Below are positions 25,248 to 33,255 of a DNA stretch of 64,000 bases, one piece after another. Within the stretch, counting starts at the first letter, position 1; each line of letters opens with the position of its first letter. Source of the stretch: Reyranella humidisoli (GTDB taxonomy: Bacteria; Pseudomonadota; Alphaproteobacteria; Reyranellales; Reyranellaceae); assembly GCF_019039055.1 (NCBI RefSeq), contig NZ_JAHOPB010000001.1, positions 2,764,001-2,828,000 on the forward strand, written 5' to 3'. The notes beneath the pieces are model-generated. The model had not been told where the DNA came from and did no database searches. It saw only the letters and a list, made by a program, of their open reading frames with translations. A program made the position numbers and the translations under genes.

Positions 25248-26489
25248 TTAACGCCGCTCGAAATCGATGCGTTCGTCGACGGGGAGGCCGAGCAGGTGGC
25301 GGCGCAGGCAGTCGAGGCCGAGTTCGGTCGCGCCGACGCGCACCCAGTCGCGGCCGCCGATCAGGCGGGCCTGGCGCGTTACGGCGCCGGTCGCGTCGGC
25401 TAGGCCGATGCAGATCTTGCCGCCCATGTCGGGCCGGTCCGCGCCTTCGTCGAGTTCGAGCAGCACGACCAGCGCATGGCTGGCGCCGGTCGAGGCGCGG
25501 ATGGCTTTTGCCACAGCCGCCGCCTGGTCGGGCGTCACCGAGGTGGCGCCGAGTTCGGCAAGATCGCGCGCGACGATGCCGCGGCGGAAGGCGCGCTCGG
25601 CGCCCGCCAGCGGCGCGAGGCGCGCGGCGAGATGGCCTCCCGTCACCGTCTCTGCGAGGGCCAGCGTAAAGCCGCCCGCCAGCAGCTTGCCCAGGATCAC
25701 GCCTTCGATGGTCTGCTCGTCTTCGGCCACGATGAAGTTGCCCAGCCGCTTGCGCACCTCGGCCTCGGCCGGGTCGAGCAGGGCGGCGAGGGCGGGTTCG
25801 TCGTCGGCGCGCAGCGCGAGCTTGGTCTCGAGCTGCGGATAGTGCGCCTGGAATCCGAGCTTGATGCCGCCACCTTCCTTGAAGGCCTCGATGTCGCCCA
25901 GCATCTGGTCGGCGCGCGATTCGCCGATGCCGAACGTGTGGAAGCGCTTCAGCCTGGTGACGCCCTTGATGCCGCTCATCGCCAGGATGCGCGGCAGCAC
26001 CTGTTCGTCGAGCATGCGGCGCATCTCGCGCGGCACGCCCGGTGTGAAGAAGAAGCGGGCCTTGCCGATGGTGACAGCGAAGCCGCAGGCGGTGCCGATC
26101 GGATTGTCGATGAACTCGGCATTGGCCGGCAACATCGCCTGCTTCACGTTGTTGGGCGGCATGACGCGGCCGCGCCGCGCGTAGGATTCGGTCATGCGCG
26201 TCATCCAGTAGTCGCTCAGCACGAGCTCGACGCCGCAGGCCTGGGCCGCGACCTCCTGCGAGAGATCGTCGACCGTGGGCCCGAGCCCGCCGTTCACGAT
26301 CACCGCATCGGCGCGCTCGCCGGCCTGATGGAAGGCCTTCAGCAGGCTCTCGCGGTCGTCACCGACCGTTGTGCCCCAATGAACGCCCAGGCCGACCTCG
26401 ACGAGGCGGCGGGCCATGTGGCTGTAGTTGGTGTTGACGGTCTTGCCGGTGAGGATCTCGTCGCCGGTACAGAGGATTTCCACGCGCAT
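25248..26489 (-). CDS. cinA: CinA-family protein with degenerate C-terminal amidohydrolase domain
   Basis: A 413-residue protein. The N-terminal 170 residues are a MoaB/CinA nucleotide pyrophosphatase domain (CTGDEILTGKTVNTN, GGLGPTVDDLS, PGVPREM). The C-terminal 150 residues correspond to the nicotinamide-nucleotide amidohydrolase domain, but the usual ESCTGG reads ETVTGG (280-285) and the following YSNxxK is absent (FRRGIVARDL at 301-310), so the nucleophile and its partners seem to be lost. In bacteria with an intact enzyme it recycles pyridine nucleotides. The gene diverges from the RraA-like gene. Confidence 0.88.
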   Translation of the reverse strand: MRVEILCTGDEILTGKTVNTNYSHMARRLVEVGLGVHWGTTVGDDRESLLKAFHQAGERADAVIVNGGLGPTVDDLSQEVAAQACGVELVLSDYWMTRMTESYARRGRVMPPNNVKQAMLPANAEFIDNPIGTACGFAVTIGKARFFFTPGVPREMRRMLDEQVLPRILAMSGIKGVTRLKRFHTFGIGESRADQMLGDIEAFKEGGGIKLGFQAHYPQLETKLALRADDEPALAALLDPAEAEVRKRLGNFIVAEDEQTIEGVILGKLLAGGFTLALAETVTGGHLAARLAPLAGAERAFRRGIVARDLAELGATSVTPDQAAAVAKAIRASTGASHALVVLLELDEGADRPDMGGKICIGLADATGAVTRQARLIGGRDWVRVGATELGLDCLRRHLLGLPVDERIDFERR

Positions 26490-26554
26490 GGCCGGAATTA
26501 TCGGCTAACGTCGCGTCTAAAGCGAGAGATCAAAAGCGAGTGGGAGAGAAGACC

Positions 26555-27271
26555 ATGACCGTGCTGTCATCCGATCTGAAGGAAGCGCTGGCGAAAGTCG
26601 GCACCTCGACCCTGACGGGTGTGCTGAACCGGCGGGGACTGCGCAGCATGACCCTGTTCGACGTGTGGCCGATCCGGCCCGAGCAGCCGCGCATGGTCGG
26701 GCTCGCCTTCACGATGCGGTTCATTCCATCGCGCGAGGACAAGGACGGACCGACGTCCACCAATCGCTCGATGGTGCAGCCGCAGGCGATGGAGGAGTGT
26801 CCGCCGGGCCATGTGCTGATGATCGATTCGCGTGGCGATTCGCGGGCGGCCTCTGCGGGCGATCTCTACGTCGGCCGGCTGAAGGCACGTGGTGCCGCCG
26901 GCATCGTCACCGACGGCGGCTTTCGCGACACCGACGGTGTGCACAAGACGGGACTCCCGGCCTATCACCGCCGCCCGTCCTCGCCGCCCAGCCCGATCGC
27001 GCATCGCCCGGTCGACCTCAACCTGCCGATCGCCTGCGGCGGTGTCGCCATCTATCCCGGCGACGTGATCGTGGGCGACCGCGACGCGATCGTCGTCATT
27101 CCGCCCGACATCGTCGAGGCCGTCGCCGAGGAAGCGCTGAACAACTACCACTACGAGGAATTCGCGGAGGCCGAAGTGGCCCGCGGGCGCTCACTGAAGG
27201 GCCTGTTCCCCGTGGCCGGCGAGGAAGCCAAGCGCGACTTCGAAGCCTGGAAGTCGCGAGGAAAGAAGTAA
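26555..27271 (+). CDS. RraA-like / HMG aldolase-family protein
   Basis: A 238-residue protein of the RraA/4-hydroxy-4-methyl-2-oxoglutarate aldolase superfamily. ATG 26555 is chosen over the upstream GTG because GGAGA lies 9 nt before it. The central GDLYVGRLKARGAAGIVTDG and then FRDTDGVHK carry the conserved metal/substrate Arg-Asp; the C-terminal half has YPGDVIVGDRDAIVVIPPD, a near-perfect family motif. Known members are aldolases of aromatic catabolism or RNase E inhibitors; no aromatic pathway is linked here, so it is left as a family call. Confidence 0.87.
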   Translation: MTVLSSDLKEALAKVGTSTLTGVLNRRGLRSMTLFDVWPIRPEQPRMVGLAFTMRFIPSREDKDGPTSTNRSMVQPQAMEECPPGHVLMIDSRGDSRAASAGDLYVGRLKARGAAGIVTDGGFRDTDGVHKTGLPAYHRRPSSPPSPIAHRPVDLNLPIACGGVAIYPGDVIVGDRDAIVVIPPDIVEAVAEEALNNYHYEEFAEAEVARGRSLKGLFPVAGEEAKRDFEAWKSRGKK

Positions 27272-27315
27272 GACTCATACTCCTCGCCCTCGTCAGGGGG
27301 AGGGGAACGTGAGCG

Positions 27316-27711
27316 TCACGCCAGCGACGTCCTGATCTCCAGCCCGTTTTTCAACGTGAGCGTCACCGGGGTGCGCTCGGCGATGTCGGCCATTCGTTTC
27401 TTCTGCTCGTCGTCGACGGCGCCCTCGATGGTCAGGACGCGGTCGATGCGCTGCTTGTCGCCGTCGCGGCTGAAATGGATGTCGGCATGCACGGCCGTGA
27501 CCGGCCACTGCTTGCGGTCGGCATACATGCGAAGCGTGATGACGGTGCAGGCGCCCAGTGCCGAGGCCAGGAGGTCGTAGGGGGCGGGGCCGGCATCTTT
27601 CCCGCCGAGCTCCGGGCCTTCGTCGGCTGTAAGCTTGTGATGCTCGCTGTGACCGGTCGCGATGGCGGTTGCGTAGTTGGTCGTGCCGATGCTTGCCTTT
27701 GCGTGCGCCAT
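27316..27711 (-). CDS. OsmC-family protein
   Basis: A 131-residue protein with the OsmC/Ohr fold. The Cys of SALGACTVITLRMYA and the upstream GPAPYDLLAS are the conserved core; the Glu/Arg of the N-terminal part is not clear, and the second Cys typical of Ohr (C in VC-type motif near the end) is not seen, so a single-Cys OsmC-like protein is more likely than a thiol peroxidase of the Ohr class. It lies in a compact region with no shared operon partner. Confidence 0.85.
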   Translation of the reverse strand: MAHAKASIGTTNYATAIATGHSEHHKLTADEGPELGGKDAGPAPYDLLASALGACTVITLRMYADRKQWPVTAVHADIHFSRDGDKQRIDRVLTIEGAVDDEQKKRMADIAERTPVTLTLKNGLEIRTSLA

Positions 27712-27766
27712 GTCCGGCTCCCGATGCGTCGGAGCGCCCCCGCTTCAGGGACGCTCCGGCACCAGT

Positions 27767-27904
27767 CTAGCGGCGCTTGCGGCGAACCGCTGCCTTCTTC
27801 GTCGCCTTCTTCACGGCCTTCTTCGCCGCGGTCTTCGTCTTCGTCACGGCCTTCTTCGCCGCCTTCTTGACGCTCTTCTTCGCAGCTTTCTTCTTCGCAG
27901 CCAT
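27767..27904 (-). CDS. 45-residue Lys/Ala-rich histone H1-like protein
   Basis: ATG 27904 has AGGGAGA 6 nt upstream; the upstream ATG at 27964 is a worse start. The product consists of KKAAKK-type repeats (MAAKKKAAKKSVKKAAKK, then KKAVKKATKKAA) and ends in RRKRR. It resembles the C-terminal tails of histone H1-like proteins and HU variants that bind DNA or RNA non-specifically. No globular domain is present. The gene is convergent with none and follows the SelD fusion by 60 bp. Confidence 0.7.
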   Translation of the reverse strand: MAAKKKAAKKSVKKAAKKAVTKTKTAAKKAVKKATKKAAVRRKRR

Positions 27905-27964
27905 TCGGTTCTCCCTGTGCAAAAATGCGAGACGGCGGACGCCGGACCTCGCATAACATTGCAT

Positions 27965-30190
27965 CTAGCGCGCGATTCGCATGCTTGTCTCGTTTTCTTC
28001 GCGCGCCCGCACCGTCCCGACATGAGTCATGTCGTCGCTGATCGGCGCGTCGGAAGGCAATGCCGCGAGCAGGCCGCCGGCGGTCTGCGGATCGAACAGC
28101 AGCGACACCTTGGGGTGCGATGCGGCGCGATCCATGCCGTCGATGAGATGACGCGCGCGCAAATTCTCCGGCTGCAGCGAACTCGCGAAGCCTTGCGCAA
28201 ACAGTTCGGTCGCCCCCGGTAGCGCCGGCAGCGCATCGAGATCTATGTCGACCGCGACATTGCCGCTCGCGCGAATCATCTCGGCGAGATGGCCCGCAAG
28301 TCCGAAGCCTGTCACGTCGGTGCAGGCATGTGCACCCGCATCGAGCAACGCTTGTGCAGCGGGGCCCGACGGCGTGCGCATCGACGCGAGCGCCGCTTCG
28401 ATCCAGGCGGCCCTGGCCATGCCGCGCATCGCGGCGGCAAAGATCACACCCGTCCCGAGTTTCTTCGTGATCACCAACCGGTCGCCGGGACGCAGTCCGC
28501 CCTTGCGTAACGCGTGCGACGCAACGACGAGGCCATTCACGGAAAACCCCAGCGCCGCCTCCGGTCCTTCGCCGGAATGGCCGCCGATCAGCGCGCAACC
28601 CGCATCGTCGAGTACCCGCCGCGCGCCGGCCAGCATCTGGAAAAGGTCTTCCTCCATCAGCCGTTCCGCCGCCGCCGGCACCACGGCAAGCGCCAGGGCG
28701 CTGTGCGGCTTCGCGCCCATCGCCCAGACGTCGCCCAGCGCATGCACGGCCGCGATCTCGCCGAACACGAAGGGATCGTCGATGAAGGTGCGGAAGAAAT
28801 CGACCGACTGCACCAGCGCCTGTCCCGCAGGCACCTCGATCATCGCCGCATCGTCGGGCGCGTCGAGGCCGATGGCTGCGCTGGAGCCGGGCGAGGGGCC
28901 GAGGCGCGCCAGCACGCGGTCGAGCACGCCCGCGCCCACCTTGGCGCCGCAGCCGCCGCAGCGCATGCCGATATCGGCCAACAGGCGTTTTGCTTCCGCG
29001 TCGGCCAGCGCCGGATCGGGCGGCGCGGTGCGCGCGCCTGCGTCCATCGGGGCCGCCGGCGGCTCGCGATACATGCGCATCCACTTGCGGTCGATATGGT
29101 CCTTCCAGCGCCAGACCCATTCGCCCTCGATCGCAAAGCCACCGCGTGTCGCCACGGCGTTTCCGTCGCCGGTGCCGAGGATCGACAGGTAGCGGCGTTG
29201 CGGAGTGAAGGGCCGGGGCGGCTGGCCCAGCAGCGCGAGCCGCAGGTTCGCGGCGAGCGGCGGGCCGTGGCGCACGGCGAAGACGCCGGCCTTGGGCCGC
29301 GGATGCGCGGTCACGCTGGCGCAGTCGCCGGCCGCGAACACGGTCGGGTCGCCACTCGACGCAAGTGTCGGCTCGACCGCGAAGAAGCCGCGCTCGTCGA
29401 GCGGAAGACCTGTTTCGGCGAACCAGGTCGCGGCGCTGGCCTGCGTCACCACGAAGGCGTCGTCGGCTGGCAGCCGCTCGCCGCTCTCGAGATGGACGGC
29501 GTCAGCGTCGATGCGCGTGGTGGCAGTATTCTCGATCAGCCGCACGCCGCGCCGCCGGAAGATCGCGCGCATGCGCTGCCGCGCCGCGACCGCCTGGCCC
29601 GACAGGATCTCGCCCTTGGTGGCCAGCGTCACCGACACCTGGGCGCCGCGCGCGACCTGGCGCAGGCGATGGTCGATGGCCAGCGCCAGCTCGACGCCGC
29701 CCGCGCCACCGCCGATCACGACGATGTCGAGCGCGCCCTGCCAGTCCTTGACCCGTTCGAGGAAGCCCAGCCACCGCCGGCCCAGTTCGGCGATCGGCTT
29801 GACCGGCGTCGCATACTCGGTCGCGCCGTCGATCGCCTGCATGCTGGGCGACGAGCCGACATCGAGCGAGACCAGATCGTAGGAAACCGGCGGTCGATCC
29901 TTCAACAGCACCTGCCGGTTGAGCCGGTCGAGCCCGACCGCCTCGGCATGGATCAGCCGCGCGCCGCTCCACGCGCAGAGCCGCGCCAGGTCGATATGGC
30001 ATTCGTCGAACGTGTAAGTACCGGCCACGAAGCCGGGGATCATGCCGGAATAGGGCGTCTCGATGTCCCGCCCGATCAGCGTCAGCCGCACGCCGGGCAT
30101 CGGCTTCATGCCGAAGCTTCTGACCACATGGACATGCGAGTGCCCGCCGCCCACGAGCACCAGGTCTTTCAGGAGGGGCGCCGATTGCAT
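27965..30190 (-). CDS. selD: NADH-dehydrogenase-like oxidoreductase fused to selenide, water dikinase
   Basis: A 741-residue fusion. Residues 1-370 form an FAD/NAD(P) oxidoreductase (VLVGGGHSHVHVV at 11-23; VVIGGGAGGVELAL near 157; VFAAGDCASV near 284). Residues 408-741 are SelD, which makes selenophosphate from selenide and ATP. The E. coli catalytic GCGCK is here GCGAK with Cys414 and Lys417 kept and the non-essential second Cys replaced by Ala. Selenophosphate feeds selenocysteine or 2-selenouridine in tRNA; neither selAB nor mnmH is in the window. The flavin half may deliver reduced selenium. Confidence 0.92.
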   Translation of the reverse strand: MQSAPLLKDLVLVGGGHSHVHVVRSFGMKPMPGVRLTLIGRDIETPYSGMIPGFVAGTYTFDECHIDLARLCAWSGARLIHAEAVGLDRLNRQVLLKDRPPVSYDLVSLDVGSSPSMQAIDGATEYATPVKPIAELGRRWLGFLERVKDWQGALDIVVIGGGAGGVELALAIDHRLRQVARGAQVSVTLATKGEILSGQAVAARQRMRAIFRRRGVRLIENTATTRIDADAVHLESGERLPADDAFVVTQASAATWFAETGLPLDERGFFAVEPTLASSGDPTVFAAGDCASVTAHPRPKAGVFAVRHGPPLAANLRLALLGQPPRPFTPQRRYLSILGTGDGNAVATRGGFAIEGEWVWRWKDHIDRKWMRMYREPPAAPMDAGARTAPPDPALADAEAKRLLADIGMRCGGCGAKVGAGVLDRVLARLGPSPGSSAAIGLDAPDDAAMIEVPAGQALVQSVDFFRTFIDDPFVFGEIAAVHALGDVWAMGAKPHSALALAVVPAAAERLMEEDLFQMLAGARRVLDDAGCALIGGHSGEGPEAALGFSVNGLVVASHALRKGGLRPGDRLVITKKLGTGVIFAAAMRGMARAAWIEAALASMRTPSGPAAQALLDAGAHACTDVTGFGLAGHLAEMIRASGNVAVDIDLDALPALPGATELFAQGFASSLQPENLRARHLIDGMDRAASHPKVSLLFDPQTAGGLLAALPSDAPISDDMTHVGTVRAREENETSMRIAR

Positions 30191-30218
30191 CGTGTTCTCT
30201 ATATCCCATTCTCATATT

Positions 30219-30315
30219 CCTCTCCCCCGCAGGGGGAGAGTCAGGTGAGGGGGCACGGCACGGCCCATCACCTGTAACCTCCTCACCCTACCTCTCTCCC
30301 TGGCGGGGGAGAGGA
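30219..30315. repeat. GC-rich palindromic repeat (CTCCCCCTGC..GCAGGGGGAG type)
   Basis: A CCTCTCCCCCGCAGGGGGAG palindrome at 30219-30238 is repeated in diverged form as CTCTCCCTGGCGGGGGAGAG at 30294-30313, with a CACCTGTAACCTCCTCACCC link. A half copy of the same family lies at 27282-27306. These repeats lie in intergenic regions only. Confidence 0.55.
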
Positions 30316-30317
30316 GA

Positions 30318-31964
30318 ATGAAAGTCGAAGAGGATGACCGGTGCCTGCGATCTATTAGTAGCGTGTCCATAAATTATAATGTATATCAATTGATTAGGGG
30401 CGTTTGTTCCCCTTCTTTCGGAGCGCGTCTCATCGCCGTCACGTCCGGCCTCTCGGTATCCCCTGATCTCTCCGAGGCCGGCGCCTCGACTGCCGCTCAG
30501 CCGCGTTCGGCCTGGTCCCTGTCCTGGCCGCTGGTGCTGGGTCTGCTGCTCTTCATCTGCCTCGCCAACGGAAGCGGCCTGCCGCTGCTGGCCGACCCCG
30601 ACAGTCACTGGCATATCGCCGTCGGCAACTGGATGCTGGCGCACGGCACGGTGCCGACGGTCGATCCGTTCTCCTTCACCTTCGCAGGCCAGCCCTGGAT
30701 CGCCAAGGAGTGGCTGTCGCAACTGCTGATGGCGGTGGCCTTCAAGCTCGGCGGCTGGGGTGGCGTCACCGTGCTGGCGGCGACCGCTCTCGCCGCGTCC
30801 TTCGCGCTGATGCTGCGGCTGCTGCTGCGCGACCTGCGCCCGCTGCCGGCCGCCCTGTTCGCGCTGGCCGCCATCGCGATGACCTTGCCGCACTTCCTGG
30901 CGCGGCCGCATGTCCTTGCCTTCCCGTTCATGCTGATCTGGATGGCGGGCCTTGTGCGTGCCGTCGAGGAGCGCCGCGCGCCTGAACCATTGCTGCTGAT
31001 CGCCATGCTGCTGTGGGCCAACCTTCACGGTGGCTTCACGCTCGGCCTGCTGCTGGGCGGCGCGTTCGCGGTCGAGGCCCTCCTGGGCGCGCGCGACCTG
31101 ACCGAACGCAAGGCGCTGTCCGTCGGCTGGGCGAAGTTCGGCGCAGCCGCCTTCCTCGTCGCCTGCATCACGCCCTACGGGCCCGAGCCGATCCTCGTCA
31201 CCCTCCGCATCTTCGGCATCGGCGACGCGCTGGCCTTCATCTCGGAATGGAAGTCGCCCGATTTCCAGAAGCAGCCGCTGGCCGAGCTGGTGCTGCTGAT
31301 CGCGCTCTACGCCGCCCTGTCGCGCGGCTTGAAACTGCCGCTGCTGCGCCTGCTGGTCGTGCTGGGCCTGCTTCATCTCTATCTCAGCTACGCGCGCAAC
31401 GCCGAGCTGCTGGCCATGCTCGCGCCGCTGGCGATCGCCCCGCTGCTCGCGCGGCAATGGCCGGCGCTGCGGCCCGATCCGTCCCCCGGCCTTGGCGCGT
31501 CGCTGTCGGACCAGGCCGCCGCGCTGGCGCTGCCGGCCGGCCGCGCCGCCGTCCTGGTGGGTATCGCCTGCTGCGCAGCGATCGCGCTCGGCCTGGTGCG
31601 CTATGGCGGCATCGTGCCGCCGCTCTCGACCATGCCGTCGACCGCGATGGCCTATGTGAAGCAGGCGGGCATCGGCGGCCGTGTCCTCAATCACTATAAT
31701 TTCGGCGGCTATCTCATCCATGCCGGCGTGCCGACCTTCGTCGACGGCCGCGGCGAGCTCTACGGCCGTGACTTCATCCGCCGCTACGCCGACACGATCG
31801 GCCTGCGCGGTGGCGAATCGCTCGAGCAGCTTCTCGAGCGCAATCGCATCGACTGGACGTTCATGCCGCCCGACCAGCCGGCCAACCGCCTGCTGGCGCG
31901 CCTGCCGGGCTGGCGCCAGGCCTATGCCGACGAGGCGGCGGTGATCTTCGTGCGTGAGCGCTGA
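30318..31964 (+). CDS. Polytopic GT-C-like membrane protein
   Basis: A 548-residue protein with about 10-11 membrane spans from residue 70 on. The extracytoplasmic loop with ADPDSHWHIAVGNWMLAHG and then PWIAKEWLSQL is a signature of GT-C-type membrane glycosyltransferase-like proteins of alphaproteobacteria. The C-terminal 110 residues form a soluble domain (GRVLNHYNFGGYLI, then FVDGRGELYG). The start is uncertain: ATG 30318 lies in a repeat, and GTG 30363 or TTG 30390 are alternatives; the first 55 residues look non-native. Substrate unknown. Confidence 0.7.
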   Translation: MKVEEDDRCLRSISSVSINYNVYQLIRGVCSPSFGARLIAVTSGLSVSPDLSEAGASTAAQPRSAWSLSWPLVLGLLLFICLANGSGLPLLADPDSHWHIAVGNWMLAHGTVPTVDPFSFTFAGQPWIAKEWLSQLLMAVAFKLGGWGGVTVLAATALAASFALMLRLLLRDLRPLPAALFALAAIAMTLPHFLARPHVLAFPFMLIWMAGLVRAVEERRAPEPLLLIAMLLWANLHGGFTLGLLLGGAFAVEALLGARDLTERKALSVGWAKFGAAAFLVACITPYGPEPILVTLRIFGIGDALAFISEWKSPDFQKQPLAELVLLIALYAALSRGLKLPLLRLLVVLGLLHLYLSYARNAELLAMLAPLAIAPLLARQWPALRPDPSPGLGASLSDQAAALALPAGRAAVLVGIACCAAIALGLVRYGGIVPPLSTMPSTAMAYVKQAGIGGRVLNHYNFGGYLIHAGVPTFVDGRGELYGRDFIRRYADTIGLRGGESLEQLLERNRIDWTFMPPDQPANRLLARLPGWRQAYADEAAVIFVRER

Positions 31965-31969
31965 ACGCT

Positions 31970-32368
31970 TCAGCGCCAGTCGATCGGATTGAAGTCGAGA
32001 TAGACCAGGAAGGCATAGACGAAGAGCGTCGGTAGGCTCCCAACTGCCAGCAATGTCAGGCCGCCGCCACTTATGCCGCGCCGGGCCAGCAGGACGCCGC
32101 AGGCGGTGAGGCTGACGAGCATCGCTATCAATCCCGCGCAGATCGAAAGCTCGATGACCATCACCCCGTCGTTGGCGAGCATTCCGGCGGCAAACCATAC
32201 GAGCCCGACCACGCCGGCGATGTTGATCGATGCGAGCAGGGCCGCGACGACCTGCGCGGCCTTGCCCGCGTTCGGGGCGGTCAGGCCCTGCCGCCCGCCG
32301 AACGCCTGCAACAGGACGAACGTCACGATCGCGGCGGCGAAGACGAGAAGAAGGGGCGAGATCTGCAA
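31970..32368 (-). CDS. Small membrane protein of unknown function
   Basis: A 132-residue protein with four predicted membrane spans (around residues 5-22, 42-62, 68-90, 100-125). No catalytic or transport motif recognised. Its 3' end lies 5 bp beyond the stop of the convergent GT-C-like gene. It may be co-transcribed with the thioesterase gene 43 bp upstream. Confidence 0.6.
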   Translation of the reverse strand: MQISPLLLVFAAAIVTFVLLQAFGGRQGLTAPNAGKAAQVVAALLASINIAGVVGLVWFAAGMLANDGVMVIELSICAGLIAMLVSLTACGVLLARRGISGGGLTLLAVGSLPTLFVYAFLVYLDFNPIDWR

Positions 32369-32411
32369 ACGGCTTGCCTCGTTCGACGCGGGTCGTGCGG
32401 CCGGCGGCCCT

Positions 32412-33137
32412 TTATTCCTTCAACACGATCCACGTGCAGTGGCCCAGCGCGCAGAGGCGGCCGGACTTGGTGTAGAGCGCGGTGCCGGAATAGAGCTTGC
32501 GCCCCTCGGCGCCGATGCGCCAGCCGACGACGGCGCAGCGTTCGCCGACCCTGGGGCGTTCAAGCACCTTCGCGGTCATGCGGCCGGTGAGGGCGGGACG
32601 TATGTCGTCGGGATCCTGGGCGGCCCAGGCGCCGGGACAGTCGAGCGTGCCCCACAGGAATTCCGGCCTGATCCGGCCGTCACCGTCGGCGTGGTTGGCG
32701 TGCGGCACATAGCAGGAGAGGGAAGTGCCGCTGCCTGAATGGCTGCCGAACACGCGCAAGCCGTCGCCCACGCCGCGGCTGCGGCCACAGACGAGGCACC
32801 ATTGGAAGTCGCTGCCCTCGCCGCAGCCGCCGACTGCGTCCTGGTGCAACACCGCATTCCAGTCCGAGGGTGGCTTCGGCGGATCGAGATGGTCGACCTT
32901 CCCGGCACGCGCTTCGCAGATCAGCGTGTCGCCGTCGCGCATCGTGATCGCCGCGTCCTCGCGTAAGAGATTCATCCGGGTCTCAATCGGGATCGGCGCG
33001 CGCAACGTGATCTCCACCGCGCCGTCGCCGCCGAAGGCCTTGTTGTAGCGCTCGGCCAGCAGGCCGGAGACATAGCCGCCATTGCCCGACAGGCGCGGGC
33101 CGTTGAAGCCGGCCTTGATGATGAGAGTGTCGTCCAC
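32412..33137 (-). CDS. Thioesterase-like (hot-dog) protein
   Basis: A 241-residue protein. GTG 33137 is chosen because GAGGG lies 6 nt upstream and the protein then starts at the conserved fold; the longer frame runs into the divergent MFS gene. Features are FNGPRLSGNGGYVSGLLAE at residues 10-28, a strand with VEITLRAPIPIETRM, and a DWNAVLHQ then FQWCLVCGRSRG centre with Cys residues. The fold resembles acyl-CoA thioesterases with two hot-dog units. Substrate unknown. Confidence 0.68.
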   Translation of the reverse strand: MDDTLIIKAGFNGPRLSGNGGYVSGLLAERYNKAFGGDGAVEITLRAPIPIETRMNLLREDAAITMRDGDTLICEARAGKVDHLDPPKPPSDWNAVLHQDAVGGCGEGSDFQWCLVCGRSRGVGDGLRVFGSHSGSGTSLSCYVPHANHADGDGRIRPEFLWGTLDCPGAWAAQDPDDIRPALTGRMTAKVLERPRVGERCAVVGWRIGAEGRKLYSGTALYTKSGRLCALGHCTWIVLKE

Positions 33138-33255
33138 CTTGGCCCTCGCAACATGAAAATCGGGCGCCGAAGCTGGCGTGCGCATGCGGAGAATGCAAGC
33201 CTGCCGGGCCAGCAATCGGCTTGCATCGCCGCTCGGGCTCGTCGAGGTTGGGGCG

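Noticed and set aside
30288-32198. 636-codon minus-strand frame opposite the GT-C-like gene
   Set aside because: Composition is Gln/Arg/Gly-rich as expected for an antisense reading of a membrane protein; no domain.
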